From Anaerolineales bacterium UBA2181 (GTDB lineage Bacteria; Chloroflexota; Anaerolineae; Promineifilales; UBA4811), in the NCBI GenBank assembly GCA_002328075.1, contig DCVT01000001.1, positions 1-64,000 of the forward strand: a stretch of DNA of 64,000 bases, in the 5' to 3' direction. A model generated the notes under the pieces. The model saw only the letters and a list, made by a program, of their open reading frames with translations. It did not search any database and had not been told where the DNA came from. Shown piece after piece: positions 42,216-51,165 of this stretch (the stretch's first letter is position 1; each line of letters begins with the position of its first letter). Made by a program: the position numbers and the translations under genes.

Positions 42216-43952
42216 CTATTGGGCGCCAAAGTCAATGGTCCAATAATGAACGCTGGGGGCATTCGGATTGTAGCTGTAACCACCTCCCATTTCGGTGGCG
42301 ACGGTGGATAGGATGATGATCCGATGTGGAGGGCTGGTCATCCACCAGGCCACTGCGTCGGCAATTTCGGCGAAACCCCAGGCAGTGACCTCGCCAGCAT
42401 AATCGCCGGGATAGCTTGCCTGCATCAAACGATCCGCCGGATGACTGCCATTTGACCCATAGTGGCCGGTGAAACCATAAGCAGACATGTCCGCACTGTG
42501 ATGTTGCGAGGACCGAGCCAGTTGATCGGACCAAACCAGCGGTGCAAGACCAGAAGCTTGTCGTTCCGCGTTGATGGCTCGCAGCAGCTGTTGAGCCGCC
42601 GGGTCATCCGGGGTTTGCGTAGCCAGCGAAGGAGCCGTGTCCGGTTGCTGCCCGTCCGGTCCGTTCCCGTCCGTCGGTGCTGCGGCATCTGGAAACGCCA
42701 CGCCCGCGTTGCTAGACATCCAAGGAAGGTAGACCATGTAGGGAAACACGTGCACCGAGAGAGTGTCTAGCGCGACCCCGAAATCGTTCCCGATCGCCAG
42801 GGTCACTATGTAATCTCCGGGCGAGCCGTAGCTGTGCGCCACATGCCGGTGGCTCGCCGTGTTGCCGTCACCGAAATCCCAAAAGTAGCTGGTCACCTGC
42901 CCGGCAGAGGTGCTTGCGGTAAAGGTGATGAGATCGCCCGGTGACACCTTGGTGAGCGAGGATTGGATCGAAGCCTCTGGGGCCAAGTCCACTACTACCG
43001 TGTGGGAGGACTGAACCGCAGTCTCGCCTTCGCCGACAATGCGTGAAACCGTATAGGTGCCCGGTTGACCAAAGCGGTACACTGGATTGGGATCGTCGCT
43101 GGTGGTGCCATCGCCGAAACTCCAACGGACCGTGGCAATCGGCTCCGAGAGGGAGCGGAACTCGATTGGTTGACCCACGGCCGGGGTTTCGTCGCTCACC
43201 AGCACACTTGGTGGGGGCGGTTGAACCTCTGGCGGTGTCGAGGCTGGGGCGCTGACCGGCAACACGACTGTGCTCGCGCCTCCAGGGTTAGCCACTGTTA
43301 GGCGTACCTGATATACGCCTTCGCCCGGATACGGATGTACCTGAGCCTTTCCGGCGGCAACAGTGCCATCACCAAATTCCCACCACAGTCCGAGCGGCCC
43401 GGTTCCCTGGCTCAGATCAACAAAACTCACCGATGAGTCTGCCTGTATCGTGTAGGTAAAACCGGCAGTTGGTGCCACCCCTGCCCAACCGGAGGCTGTG
43501 AGATGGAATACTCTCAACTCGTCTGCCACGGCGGCATAAGCAATGAGTCGACCGTCGGTCCCCGGCTCGGCCGGCGCATGCCCGGCGAACCGCAGATCGC
43601 GGTTGCTGCCCGCTCCGACCTGGCCAACCCAGGTGATAATGCCCGACCTCACCTGGTACGCGGCACCGGGCGGAAGCCGTGACAGAGTCAGCTCAAATCC
43701 GGCAGGCAGGCTTGCCTCAACAAAAACCTGTCTGTCCGTCGGCCCTGGGTTGGCCAAACTGAGGGTAAACGTCACCGAGCCGCCAGGGGTGACGGCCGGC
43801 GGGTCCACCTTCATCTCCGCCCTCACCCCAACTGAACCATCCGGGGTTCTGCTCTGAGCATACGCCAGCGGCACGAACAGGACTAGCGCTGCGCACAACG
43901 CCAGCAGTTCGATCAAAACGTAGCAACTCCTCGCCTGCCTGGTCCGTTTCAA
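42216..43952 (-). CDS. Secreted protein with three PKD-like modules and a CAP/SCP domain
   Basis: A 578-residue extracellular protein. The signal peptide (about 1-33, ending AYAQS) is followed by a DUF11/bacterial Ig-like module, at least three PKD modules with WWEFGDG, VRWSFGDG and FWDFGDG, a linker, and a C-terminal CAP domain (about 450-575) with QQLLRAINAERQASG, LARSSQHHSADM and HYGSNG. CAP-domain proteins have been linked to cell surface or antagonistic roles in bacteria; the fold resembles eukaryotic pathogenesis-related-1 proteins. The CAP tetrad His/Glu residues are partly present (HHSADM, GEVTAWG). It begins the gene pair with the 281-residue protein. Confidence 0.85.
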   Translation of the reverse strand: MKRTRQARSCYVLIELLALCAALVLFVPLAYAQSRTPDGSVGVRAEMKVDPPAVTPGGSVTFTLSLANPGPTDRQVFVEASLPAGFELTLSRLPPGAAYQVRSGIITWVGQVGAGSNRDLRFAGHAPAEPGTDGRLIAYAAVADELRVFHLTASGWAGVAPTAGFTYTIQADSSVSFVDLSQGTGPLGLWWEFGDGTVAAGKAQVHPYPGEGVYQVRLTVANPGGASTVVLPVSAPASTPPEVQPPPPSVLVSDETPAVGQPIEFRSLSEPIATVRWSFGDGTTSDDPNPVYRFGQPGTYTVSRIVGEGETAVQSSHTVVVDLAPEASIQSSLTKVSPGDLITFTASTSAGQVTSYFWDFGDGNTASHRHVAHSYGSPGDYIVTLAIGNDFGVALDTLSVHVFPYMVYLPWMSSNAGVAFPDAAAPTDGNGPDGQQPDTAPSLATQTPDDPAAQQLLRAINAERQASGLAPLVWSDQLARSSQHHSADMSAYGFTGHYGSNGSHPADRLMQASYPGDYAGEVTAWGFAEIADAVAWWMTSPPHRIIILSTVATEMGGGYSYNPNAPSVHYWTIDFGAQ

Positions 43953-44028
43953 CGAAAACCCCTATGGTCCAAGTCTACCATCGGCGCAGGAAAACGCAAA
44001 CGCCCGAGTCGGTGCAGGATGCGGACTG

Positions 44029-44511
44029 CTAGATGCGGAGCGTCGCCCGAAGCCGATCCGGGAAAAGAAGCAGGTCAAGCGCGTCGTTGATGCTGGCACA
44101 GACCACATCCGCCGCTGTCAGCGCCTGTACAGCCAGACCTTCGGGACCCACGACGGCAATTCCGAGCGCAGCCTTTGACAGCATGAGGGCGTCATTGCTC
44201 CCATTGCCGATGGCTACCACGGTGGACGCTCCCAACTGACTCACGTACGCCCCTTTGAGCGCCTGTTGCGTGACAGCGGGCATAGTCGGCGGCAGGATTG
44301 TTGCCTTGAGATTCAACGACCGATCGACCTCCTCCTGCCCACCGTGGGTATCGGCCGTCAACAAATTCACCGTGAGATCTCGCCGCAGACTCGCCAGTCG
44401 CTCTGCCACACCCGACGACAGGTTGCCGTCCAGCGCCAGCGTGCCGCTCACATCCAGCACCAGGTGTTCGAGATGAAGCGTTGGCCGGCCGGGGATAGAA
44501 ATCACGATCAC
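44029..44511 (-). CDS. HAD-superfamily hydrolase-like protein at the end of the thiamine operon
   Basis: A 160-residue minimal HAD domain. The nucleophile loop is DVSGTLALDG; the usual second Asp (DxD) is Ser, which often indicates altered catalysis or a P-type-ATPase-like/noncatalytic form. LLTADTHG gives the conserved Thr in motif II, and AIGNGSNDALML is motif IV with both acidic positions partly present. Cytoplasmic. It follows the ABC-DUF402 gene by 5 bp, so it is in the thiamine operon. A role as thiamine-phosphate phosphatase is an inference. The start codon (GTG 44511 or 44505) is uncertain. Confidence 0.78.
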   Translation of the reverse strand: MIVISIPGRPTLHLEHLVLDVSGTLALDGNLSSGVAERLASLRRDLTVNLLTADTHGGQEEVDRSLNLKATILPPTMPAVTQQALKGAYVSQLGASTVVAIGNGSNDALMLSKAALGIAVVGPEGLAVQALTAADVVCASINDALDLLLFPDRLRATLRI

Positions 44512-44516
44512 GCTTG

Positions 44517-46121
44517 TTAGTCCAGTCTAAATTCATGTCCAGTGCGCGGCAGGTTGTCCGAGCACCCAAGGTCCTGCAAAAAACGGAGGGCATTCAGCGC
44601 CGCCGCGCGGTCATCAGGGGTCAGTGGGGCAGCCCAGAATTCCTCTTCATCCATCACCGTCGCATCGCCTTGTGGGCTGACGAACAGATCGAGCGCCAGA
44701 TCTTCCGCTGCCAGGTCCTCTTCCGAGATGACGGCCGGCCGGGTGATATTGCAGTACCAACCTTTCAGCGGTCCATCGCGGCCGTCATAGACCTCCATGA
44801 TATTGTACCAACGGTTGGAGAAATGATGCTCGACCAGGCGGTCGCCGGGTTCCATTGTGGTTCCGCCCATGCGGGCCGAACTGGACCCGTATGGTGCTGC
44901 CAGCGTGATGCTGGTAGGAGTGCGGAACAGAACCTGGCCCAGGTAGCTGAGAACCGGTTCACCCTCCACGTTTAGCTTGGTCACCGTCACTTGGCCCGCT
45001 AGGCTTAGCTCATCAGCCACCAGGCTGATGGCGCCAGTGTCCACGTGCACCTGCATGCTCTCGCCCAGCACAGGAATCTCACCCGGAGCAGCCCGCAGCG
45101 CAAAAGTCAACCGGGGCCCGGCCACGTGTTCCAGTTCAATCTGATAGTGCCCTCCTCTGAACGAACAGGCTGTTATCGTGCCAGTCAGCGGGAACGTCGT
45201 CGGGCCTGGGCAGACGGTAGCCGCTTCGGGGTGAAACAGCACCGTGACCAATTTCTGGCCCAGGAGCTCATCGTCGGCACGGTCGACCTCCACGGTGCCA
45301 ATAGCCGTCTGGACCTGAGGCGGTGTTTTTTTCACCCATCTTCCCTGCAATAGGTTGGTCAGTCCCAGAAAGCGCGCCACCGAGGCCGACGCCGGCCGGC
45401 GGTAGACATGGTCAGGTGTCCCTATTTGCAGCGCACGGCCCGAGTCCATTACCAGAACACGGTCTGCCAGGGCAAACGCCTCCTGTTGGTCGTGAGTGAC
45501 CGTAATTGAAGTCACTCCCACCTCGCGGAGGATGGAGCGCAATTCGTTCAGCAGGCGCTCCCTCAGCGCCCGATCCAATGACCCCAGAGGTTCGTCCAGG
45601 AGAAGCAACCGTGGGCTCGGAGCCAGGCTGCGCGCCAAAGCCACCCGTTGTTGCTCTCCTCCGGAGAGCGAATCCACCGACCGATTCTGTTTTCCGTCCA
45701 GGTCCACTAATGCCAGAACTTGGTTAACTCGCTGCTCAATCTCCGCGCGCGCCAAACCGGCCATACGCAGACCAAAGGCCACGTTTTGGGCAACGTTTTT
45801 GTGTGGAAAGAGGGCAAAGTCCTGAAACATAAAGCCGAATTTGCGTTGGTGGACGGGCACCCCAGCCAAATTCCGGCCGGCAAACAGGATAGCACCGCAA
45901 TCGGGTGGCTCCAGGCCCGCAATCAGACGCAGGAGCGTGGTTTTCCCGCATCCGCTGGGCCCCAGAAGGCAGAGAATCTCGCCATCCCGCACGGACACGG
46001 TCAAGTTCTGCAGCGCGACGGTCCGGCCGTACCGTTTGCAGACGCCCCGGACCTCGAGCAGATGCTCCCCGGGGTGGGCTGGCTCTTTCGGGTCGTGCAG
46101 GGCGTCAGCAGAGTCGGTCAT
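44517..46121 (-). CDS. Thiamine ABC transporter ATPase fused to a DUF402 domain
   Basis: A 534-residue protein with three parts. Residues about 22-250 are an ABC ATPase: Walker A LLGPSGCGKTTLL, Q-loop FQDFALFPH, signature LSGGEQQRVALARS, Walker B LLLLDEP and the H-loop. Residues about 255-375 are TOBE-like. Residues about 378-515 are a DUF402 domain, seen in FSNRWYNIMEVYDGRDGPLKGWY followed by acid-rich DLALDLFVSPQG and DEEEFW. DUF402 proteins include Staphylococcus Ntdp, a nucleoside tri/diphosphatase, and FomD of fosfomycin synthesis. I know of no standard ABC ATPase with this tail, so the fusion is notable. Downstream genes: HAD (5-bp gap); upstream: permease (11-bp gap). Confidence 0.88.
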   Translation of the reverse strand: MTDSADALHDPKEPAHPGEHLLEVRGVCKRYGRTVALQNLTVSVRDGEILCLLGPSGCGKTTLLRLIAGLEPPDCGAILFAGRNLAGVPVHQRKFGFMFQDFALFPHKNVAQNVAFGLRMAGLARAEIEQRVNQVLALVDLDGKQNRSVDSLSGGEQQRVALARSLAPSPRLLLLDEPLGSLDRALRERLLNELRSILREVGVTSITVTHDQQEAFALADRVLVMDSGRALQIGTPDHVYRRPASASVARFLGLTNLLQGRWVKKTPPQVQTAIGTVEVDRADDELLGQKLVTVLFHPEAATVCPGPTTFPLTGTITACSFRGGHYQIELEHVAGPRLTFALRAAPGEIPVLGESMQVHVDTGAISLVADELSLAGQVTVTKLNVEGEPVLSYLGQVLFRTPTSITLAAPYGSSSARMGGTTMEPGDRLVEHHFSNRWYNIMEVYDGRDGPLKGWYCNITRPAVISEEDLAAEDLALDLFVSPQGDATVMDEEEFWAAPLTPDDRAAALNALRFLQDLGCSDNLPRTGHEFRLD

Positions 46122-46132
46122 GAGGCCTCAAC

Positions 46133-47806
46133 CTAGAATTCGCCGATGTCGCCATAACGGAACCGCTCGATTGCCAGCAAACCGCCGGCACACACCAGCA
46201 TCAGGATGGTGCTCAATGCGACGGCCTGCCCAAAGCTTAGCGTACCCGGCTGCCCCAGGAAGCGGTTGATGGCGATGGGCAGGGTAATCGTGGCGCCTGG
46301 ACGCGCAATAAAGGATGTCGCTCCGAATTCGCCCATAGAAACGGTAAAAGCGAACATGGCTCCCACCACCAGTGCTCTTGCGGCGATTGGCAGATCCACC
46401 TCTCGCCGGACTCTGCCCGGGGATGCCCCCAACACGGCCGCGGCCTCTCGGAGGTGCGGCCCGATCCCGCGCAGAACCGGCAGCACGCTGCGCACCACAA
46501 ATGGGAAAGCGATGAGGCTGTGCGCCAGCGGAATGAGGCCCTCCCAGGTACGCAGCCAACCAAGAGCCACAACATAGCCAAAGCCCAATGTGACCGCCGA
46601 GACGCCCAGCGGCAACATCAACAGCGAGTCGAGCCAGCCCGCCCAACGCCGTCGCTTCCCCTGGGAACCCTCGCTCGCCAGGTGCCAGGCGCTGAGCGCT
46701 CCCAGGGCAGTCGCCAACAGAACAGTCACCGCTGCGTAACGCAGTGAGTTTACCACCACCTGCAAGGGGGCAACATGGAGAACAGAACCACGCCGGTTGA
46801 CCGGCAATTCGAGATAGTACGCCAGTGTGAAGCGTCCATCGGCGCCCACGAACGACCGCTCGACCAGAGCGAGCAGAGGAGCCAGCAGCAGAATCACCAT
46901 CAGCACCACGTTCGCCGTCACCAGAATCCGCTCTCGGCGAGTGACGACGGGCCGCAAGGTCATCTGTTGGGATTGAAAGCGGAGGGGCGCCGTGATCCGC
47001 CGCTGAAAGTGGGTATAGGCCAACATGATGCCATACGTGAACACTATCTGCAGAATGGACAGCGCGGCCGCTACCGGGAATTTCAGGAACACCACTGCTT
47101 GCCGATAGATCTCGGTCTCCAACGTGGAAAAACGAGGCCCACCGAGAATCAGGATGACACCAAAACTGGTGAACGTGAAAAGAAAGATCAGCAACGTCGC
47201 TGCTAGCAAAGCGGGCCCCAGGGCGGGCAGCGTTACGTGCCACATCACCCGTCGACGGTCGGCACCGAGGACGGCTGCCGCTTCCTCCGAATGACGGCTC
47301 AGGTTGGCCCAGAATCCGCCCACAATCCGGATCACCACGGTATAGTTGTAAAAGACGTGCGCCAGCAGGATCAGCCACAGGGAGTGCTCTAATTGAATTG
47401 GGGGCGATTCCCATGCGAGCAGCGATTGCAGGAGCTGATTCAACCGGCCGCTTGGCCCCAACAACGCCCGGAATGCCGCTGCCACTACCACCGTAGGCAT
47501 CACAAAGGGAACGGTGGTCAAGGCTTTGAGAATCTGTCTGCCCCGAAAGTGATAATGCCCAAACACATAGGCGCCTGGCAATCCAACCAGCAAGGTGAGA
47601 AAAGTGGACAAAGCCGCCTGCCAGATGGTGAACCAGACAGTCCGCATATAGTGCGGACGGGCGAGCAGTTCCCTCAGGGCCTCCAACGCAAACTGGCCAT
47701 CTGGTAGCAGGCTAACCCAAAAGATGGCCAGCAATGGATAGATGAAAAAGAGCGCCAGGAAGACGATTGGCACCCAAAAGAGCATTCGACCAAGACGGTG
47801 TGGCAT
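46133..47806 (-). CDS. Thiamine/iron-type ABC transporter permease, two fused permease domains (ThiP-like)
   Basis: A 557-residue membrane protein with about twelve helices in two homologous halves, each with an EAA loop: residues around EEAAAVLGADRRRVMWHV and REAAAVLGASPGRVRREV. This doubled architecture characterises ThiP and the iron permeases FbpB. The thiamine-pyrophosphokinase gene and TPP riboswitch upstream favour thiamine. It passes substrate from the binding protein at 47873-48901 and is driven by the ATPase at 44517-46121. No strong Shine-Dalgarno is seen before ATG 47806. Confidence 0.92.
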   Translation of the reverse strand: MPHRLGRMLFWVPIVFLALFFIYPLLAIFWVSLLPDGQFALEALRELLARPHYMRTVWFTIWQAALSTFLTLLVGLPGAYVFGHYHFRGRQILKALTTVPFVMPTVVVAAAFRALLGPSGRLNQLLQSLLAWESPPIQLEHSLWLILLAHVFYNYTVVIRIVGGFWANLSRHSEEAAAVLGADRRRVMWHVTLPALGPALLAATLLIFLFTFTSFGVILILGGPRFSTLETEIYRQAVVFLKFPVAAALSILQIVFTYGIMLAYTHFQRRITAPLRFQSQQMTLRPVVTRRERILVTANVVLMVILLLAPLLALVERSFVGADGRFTLAYYLELPVNRRGSVLHVAPLQVVVNSLRYAAVTVLLATALGALSAWHLASEGSQGKRRRWAGWLDSLLMLPLGVSAVTLGFGYVVALGWLRTWEGLIPLAHSLIAFPFVVRSVLPVLRGIGPHLREAAAVLGASPGRVRREVDLPIAARALVVGAMFAFTVSMGEFGATSFIARPGATITLPIAINRFLGQPGTLSFGQAVALSTILMLVCAGGLLAIERFRYGDIGEF

Positions 47807-47872
47807 CGATCAACGCAAGCCGGCCGCAGGTTCGCTGCCTTCACGGCCAAGTAGACCGGCTGGCAACCAGAG

Positions 47873-48901
47873 TCAGCGCAACACGACCTCTGTCCAGGCT
47901 TCGATCCACTCCTCGCGGTGGACCTCGATGTCAATCGGATCGACCTCAGCCGTTTGCTGCGGAACAGCCGCATACAGGGCAAACACCTCGGGCAGCACCG
48001 CGTTCAGGTTGGCAGGAAACATAAACATCTGTAAAGGAATCTCCTCCTGAAATCGCCAGCCTAACATAAAATCCACCAACGCTCGAGCTGCTGCCCTTTG
48101 TTTGGTTCCCTTGAGGATACCCACAAACTCGATCTGACGAAAGCAAGATCCATCAGCCACAATGGCGGCGGTAGGCGCTTCCTCAAGGGGTGTTTCCGAG
48201 TAGAACACCTCGGCCGGTGGGCTGCTGGCGTAGCTGACCACCACCGGCCGGGTGCCGTCCGACGCGGCGGTAAAATGGCCCCAGTAAGCCTCCTCCCACC
48301 CGTCGGCAACCAACACGTCATTAGCGCGCAGCTTGGCCCAATAGTCGAGGTAACCGCCGGTCCCCAGGTGTCCGATGGTAGCAAGCAGGAACGCCAGCCC
48401 GGGTGACGAGGTGGCGGGGTTTTCCACCACCAGCAGACCAGCATACTCGGGTCTGATCAGGTCCTCCAGGTTGGCCGGCGGGGCGAGGTTTCGCTGCGCA
48501 AACCAAGCCTTGTCATAGTTCAGGCACACATCGCCATAGTCGACTGGCAACAATCGGTATTCCGGGTCCAATTGGAGTCCGTCGGGAATTTCCGTCAATC
48601 TGGGTGAATGGTAGGGCTCGAATAGTTCGGCGGCGAGCGCCCGACTCAGAAAAGCATTGTCCACGCCGAAAAAGACATCCGCCAGCGGGTTTCCCTTGCT
48701 GAGAATCGCTTGGTTCAGCACGGCTCCGGCGTCGCCTGAGGGGAGCAACACCACCCTGATGCCTTCCTCTTCTTCAAAGGACTGCAGTAATTCCGCACTG
48801 ACGCTAAAGCTATCGTGTGTCATCAACCGTACCGTGTTCTGGCCGCTTTGGCCGCACGAGACCAAGAGCACAAGCACTGGAATCCATATCCATCTTTTCA
48901 T
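47873..48901 (-). CDS. Thiamine ABC transporter substrate-binding lipoprotein (ThiB-like)
   Basis: A 342-residue lipoprotein. The signal peptide ends in lipobox LLVSC with lipid-modified Cys16. Mature part: type II periplasmic-binding fold; RLMTHDSFSVS, VFFGVDNAFLSRA, LLPVDYGDVCLNYDKAW and ENPATSSPGLAFLLA are characteristic of ThiB/TbpA. The start is ATG 48901; an ATG two codons earlier overlaps the stop of the TPK gene in ATGA, so the start could be there. It is in an operon under a TPP riboswitch. Confidence 0.92.
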   Translation of the reverse strand: MKRWIWIPVLVLLVSCGQSGQNTVRLMTHDSFSVSAELLQSFEEEEGIRVVLLPSGDAGAVLNQAILSKGNPLADVFFGVDNAFLSRALAAELFEPYHSPRLTEIPDGLQLDPEYRLLPVDYGDVCLNYDKAWFAQRNLAPPANLEDLIRPEYAGLLVVENPATSSPGLAFLLATIGHLGTGGYLDYWAKLRANDVLVADGWEEAYWGHFTAASDGTRPVVVSYASSPPAEVFYSETPLEEAPTAAIVADGSCFRQIEFVGILKGTKQRAAARALVDFMLGWRFQEEIPLQMFMFPANLNAVLPEVFALYAAVPQQTAEVDPIDIEVHREEWIEAWTEVVLR

Positions 48902-48903
48902 CG

Positions 48904-49638
48904 TCATCCCCGCCCGGGTTGGCTACCTGCATCCACTATCGAACAACCTGTCTGGTCTACTGGTTCTGGGCCGCCCACCACAACCTCGGACACATGCTGG
49001 TCGGCATGGATGCACAAGAGCAACCCTCCTTTTACCTGTACATGGGCCGCGTGATCAATCATGCGATTGCTGACGCCGCGGCCGTGCCCAAAATGCAGGA
49101 CCTCGCTGTCGAGAGGCCATTCCAGACCTTGGGTTTTCACCCCCTCGACGGATTGACAGAGCGGCAGGAGCGACACCAGGTCACCGGGCTTTCCTTCAAT
49201 GGTGACCTCTGGGCGGACTAGGTGGATATGTTGGTGGCCATCCGTCATCTCCACATCCAGGTGGGCTAGCTCCGGCCGGCTGAGTAACTGAATGTTGGCC
49301 AGCATCTGGTCCAACCGGCCGCCCAGAGCCCCAACTACCAACACCTGGCCCACCTGGTTTGCCGCCACCTCTAGCAGGGCCAACTCTAGGTCGGTCTCGT
49401 TCTTGTCAGCCGGATGCACGATCATTTGTACCCCCTGGCGCTCCAAGCCCTTCCGAGAGCCGGGTGGCAGGGAGTCCAGGTCACCGATGATCAGGTTGGG
49501 TACCCGGCCGCAGGCCAGAGCATGGCGTGTGCCGCCATCGGCCGCCACAATCCAGTCGCCGGGCCGCAGCCGGGCCCGGATGGCAGCCTCATCCGGCATT
49601 TCGCCGTTTGCAAAAATCACTGCCCGTTTGGTTTCCAT
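48904..49638 (-). CDS. Thiamine pyrophosphokinase
   Basis: A 244-residue enzyme converting thiamine to thiamine diphosphate with ATP. IVAADGGTRHAL, LIIGDLDSLPPGS and PADKNETDLELALLE are diagnostic; ALGGRLDQMLANIQLL follows. Being first after the riboswitch and upstream of thiamine ABC genes fits a salvage pathway. The ATG at 49638 lies only 5 nt after the U tract of the terminator. Confidence 0.95.
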   Translation of the reverse strand: METKRAVIFANGEMPDEAAIRARLRPGDWIVAADGGTRHALACGRVPNLIIGDLDSLPPGSRKGLERQGVQMIVHPADKNETDLELALLEVAANQVGQVLVVGALGGRLDQMLANIQLLSRPELAHLDVEMTDGHQHIHLVRPEVTIEGKPGDLVSLLPLCQSVEGVKTQGLEWPLDSEVLHFGHGRGVSNRMIDHAAHVQVKGGLLLCIHADQHVSEVVVGGPEPVDQTGCSIVDAGSQPGRG

Positions 49639-49643
49639 AAAAC

Positions 49644-49668
49644 AAAAAAGCTTCCGTTGGAGGAAGCT
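49644..49668 (-). terminator. Riboswitch-controlled intrinsic terminator
   Basis: AGCTTCC (reading minus) and GGAAGCT form a 7-bp stem with a 6-nt loop, followed by six T. It lies between the TPP aptamer and the thiamine pyrophosphokinase start, so ligand binding should favour this terminator. Confidence 0.88.
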
Positions 49669-49672
49669 CGCG

Positions 49673-49768
49673 CAGAACTCCCTCCGCTGGCATTACCCAG
49701 ATCAGGTTCACGGGTCGAGGGCTCTCGCCCTCCTCTCAGCCTGCTTTTCAGGCTCCCCGGTCAGTATT
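49673..49768 (-). promoter_or_regulatory. TPP (THI-box) riboswitch
   Basis: The minus strand contains the conserved THI-box segments in order: GGGGAGCC, CAGGCTGAGAGG, GACCC near 49715, TGAACCTGATCTGGGTAAT, then GCCAGCGGAGGGAG. The pairing regions P2/P3 and P4/P5 are visible. It controls the thiamine pyrophosphokinase and thiamine ABC operon. Confidence 0.95.
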
Positions 49769-49776
49769 TTTCCATC

Positions 49777-49805
49777 ATTATAGGGTTAACCCCGGTCAAT
49801 GTCAA
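49777..49805 (-). promoter_or_regulatory. Consensus sigma-70 promoter for the thiamine operon
   Basis: On the minus strand TTGACA (49805-49800), exactly 17 bp, TATAAT (49782-49777): a perfect consensus. Transcription should start a few bases before the TPP aptamer. Confidence 0.9.
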
Positions 49806-49828
49806 CCACCCAACGGCGCCAGCCAAGC

Positions 49829-49871
49829 AAAAAGGCGGCTGTGGTGCTCGCGCGGTGCACCACAGCCGCCT
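49829..49871 (-). terminator. Strong intrinsic terminator after phosphofructokinase
   Basis: Reading the minus strand, AGGCGGCTGTGGTGC and GCACCACAGCCGCCT (15 bp, perfect) flank a 9-nt loop and end in a T5 run. It closes the phosphofructokinase transcript and shields the thiamine promoter below it. Confidence 0.9.
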
Positions 49872-49903
49872 CATACTCGGCCCAAGCTGGGTTCTCGGCC
49901 TTC

Positions 49904-51106
49904 TCAATCGCTGGTCATGAAGAACAGCGGTTGCATCTCAAAGCTCTTGTAATGGGGCCGCAGCCGCTCCGTGTTGTAATGCTTTTCAACATTGACCACC
50001 TTTTTCGTACTGGTCACCACGTCCACAGGAAGGTTGTCGTACCGACCGCTTCTCAGGGCGACCAGCCGGCCGTGGACGTTCTTGAGAATCAGATCCAGCG
50101 CCAGGTTGCCGTACGCCATAGGGACGATCGAGTCGATGGCGTCGGGGTCTCCGCCCCGCACCAGATATCCCAACCGTTGATTGATGGTGTTAACCGGCTT
50201 TCCAGCGTTGAACTGAGGCGATAGCTCCCTCAGTTTGATCGATAGCAGGTCGGCGATCCCGCCCAACTTCATATGCCCATAGGCATCTGTTTCGGTGCTC
50301 TGGAAAACCATCTCGCCACCCTCGAACATGGCTCCTTCAGAGACCAAGACAATCGAGTATTTGCTGGGGTTCTTGTGACGGTCCTCGCAGAGCAACTCGG
50401 TGAGGTGTTCGATCCTGAACCTATATTCTGGAATGACGCACCGGTTGGCCGCACCCGCCATGGTCGGCAGCATGGCCGTGAAACCGGCATATCGGCCAAA
50501 CACCTCCAACACCAGGAACCGCTCATGCGATCCGGCGGTAGTCCGCAGGTTGTTGGCCATTTGGATGGTGCGCGTGACGCATGTGCTAAAGCCAATGCAC
50601 AAATCCGTGCCCGGAACGTCATTGTCCATCGTCTTGGGAATGGCTACGACTCTTGCTCCTTCCTGGTACAACCGCACGCCGTAGCTCAACGTGTCATCTC
50701 CACCGATGGGAATGAGATAGTCCACGCCGAGAAAATCCAGGTTCTTGAGCACCTCCGGGGTCAGGTCGTTTGACTCGTCGGCGTAGCGTTCTTTCAGGTG
50801 CGCGGGCACATCATCTTTTCGGACATGGCTAGGGCGCGTTCGGGAGGTATGCAGAAAAGTCCCGCCAGTTCGCCCGGCTCGGTTCACTATCTCCTCAGTG
50901 AGAAACTGGAAACACTCCGAGTTATCGGCTGATTTGTCGCGCACAAGATCTACTAGACCGGCCCATCCCCGGCGCAGGCCAATGACCCCATACCCCTCGC
51001 GGAGGGCCCGAATAGTGACTGCTCGGATTGCTGGGTTCAACCCAGGAACGTCTCCCCCACCGGTTAGGATCGCGATGACGCCCTTGGTGCGCTTCACGTT
51101 CGCCAT
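49904..51106 (-). CDS. 6-phosphofructokinase, predicted pyrophosphate-dependent
   Basis: A 400-residue glycolytic enzyme phosphorylating fructose-6-phosphate. The active-site signatures are IPIGGDDTLSYG and VVAIPKTMDNDVPGTD. In this family, ATP-dependent enzymes have Gly at the second Asp position in GGDG and commonly Gly at the Lys position; GGDD with PKTxDND is associated with pyrophosphate use. LVLEVFGRYAGF supplies substrate-binding residues. It is a single gene with its own promoter and terminator. In vivo direction could be reversible. Confidence 0.92.
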   Translation of the reverse strand: MANVKRTKGVIAILTGGGDVPGLNPAIRAVTIRALREGYGVIGLRRGWAGLVDLVRDKSADNSECFQFLTEEIVNRAGRTGGTFLHTSRTRPSHVRKDDVPAHLKERYADESNDLTPEVLKNLDFLGVDYLIPIGGDDTLSYGVRLYQEGARVVAIPKTMDNDVPGTDLCIGFSTCVTRTIQMANNLRTTAGSHERFLVLEVFGRYAGFTAMLPTMAGAANRCVIPEYRFRIEHLTELLCEDRHKNPSKYSIVLVSEGAMFEGGEMVFQSTETDAYGHMKLGGIADLLSIKLRELSPQFNAGKPVNTINQRLGYLVRGGDPDAIDSIVPMAYGNLALDLILKNVHGRLVALRSGRYDNLPVDVVTSTKKVVNVEKHYNTERLRPHYKSFEMQPLFFMTSD

Positions 51107-51165
51107 GATAGAACTCCGTTCCTAATTCGCACTTGATAATATCGACTGGACGATAGAGCGACACG

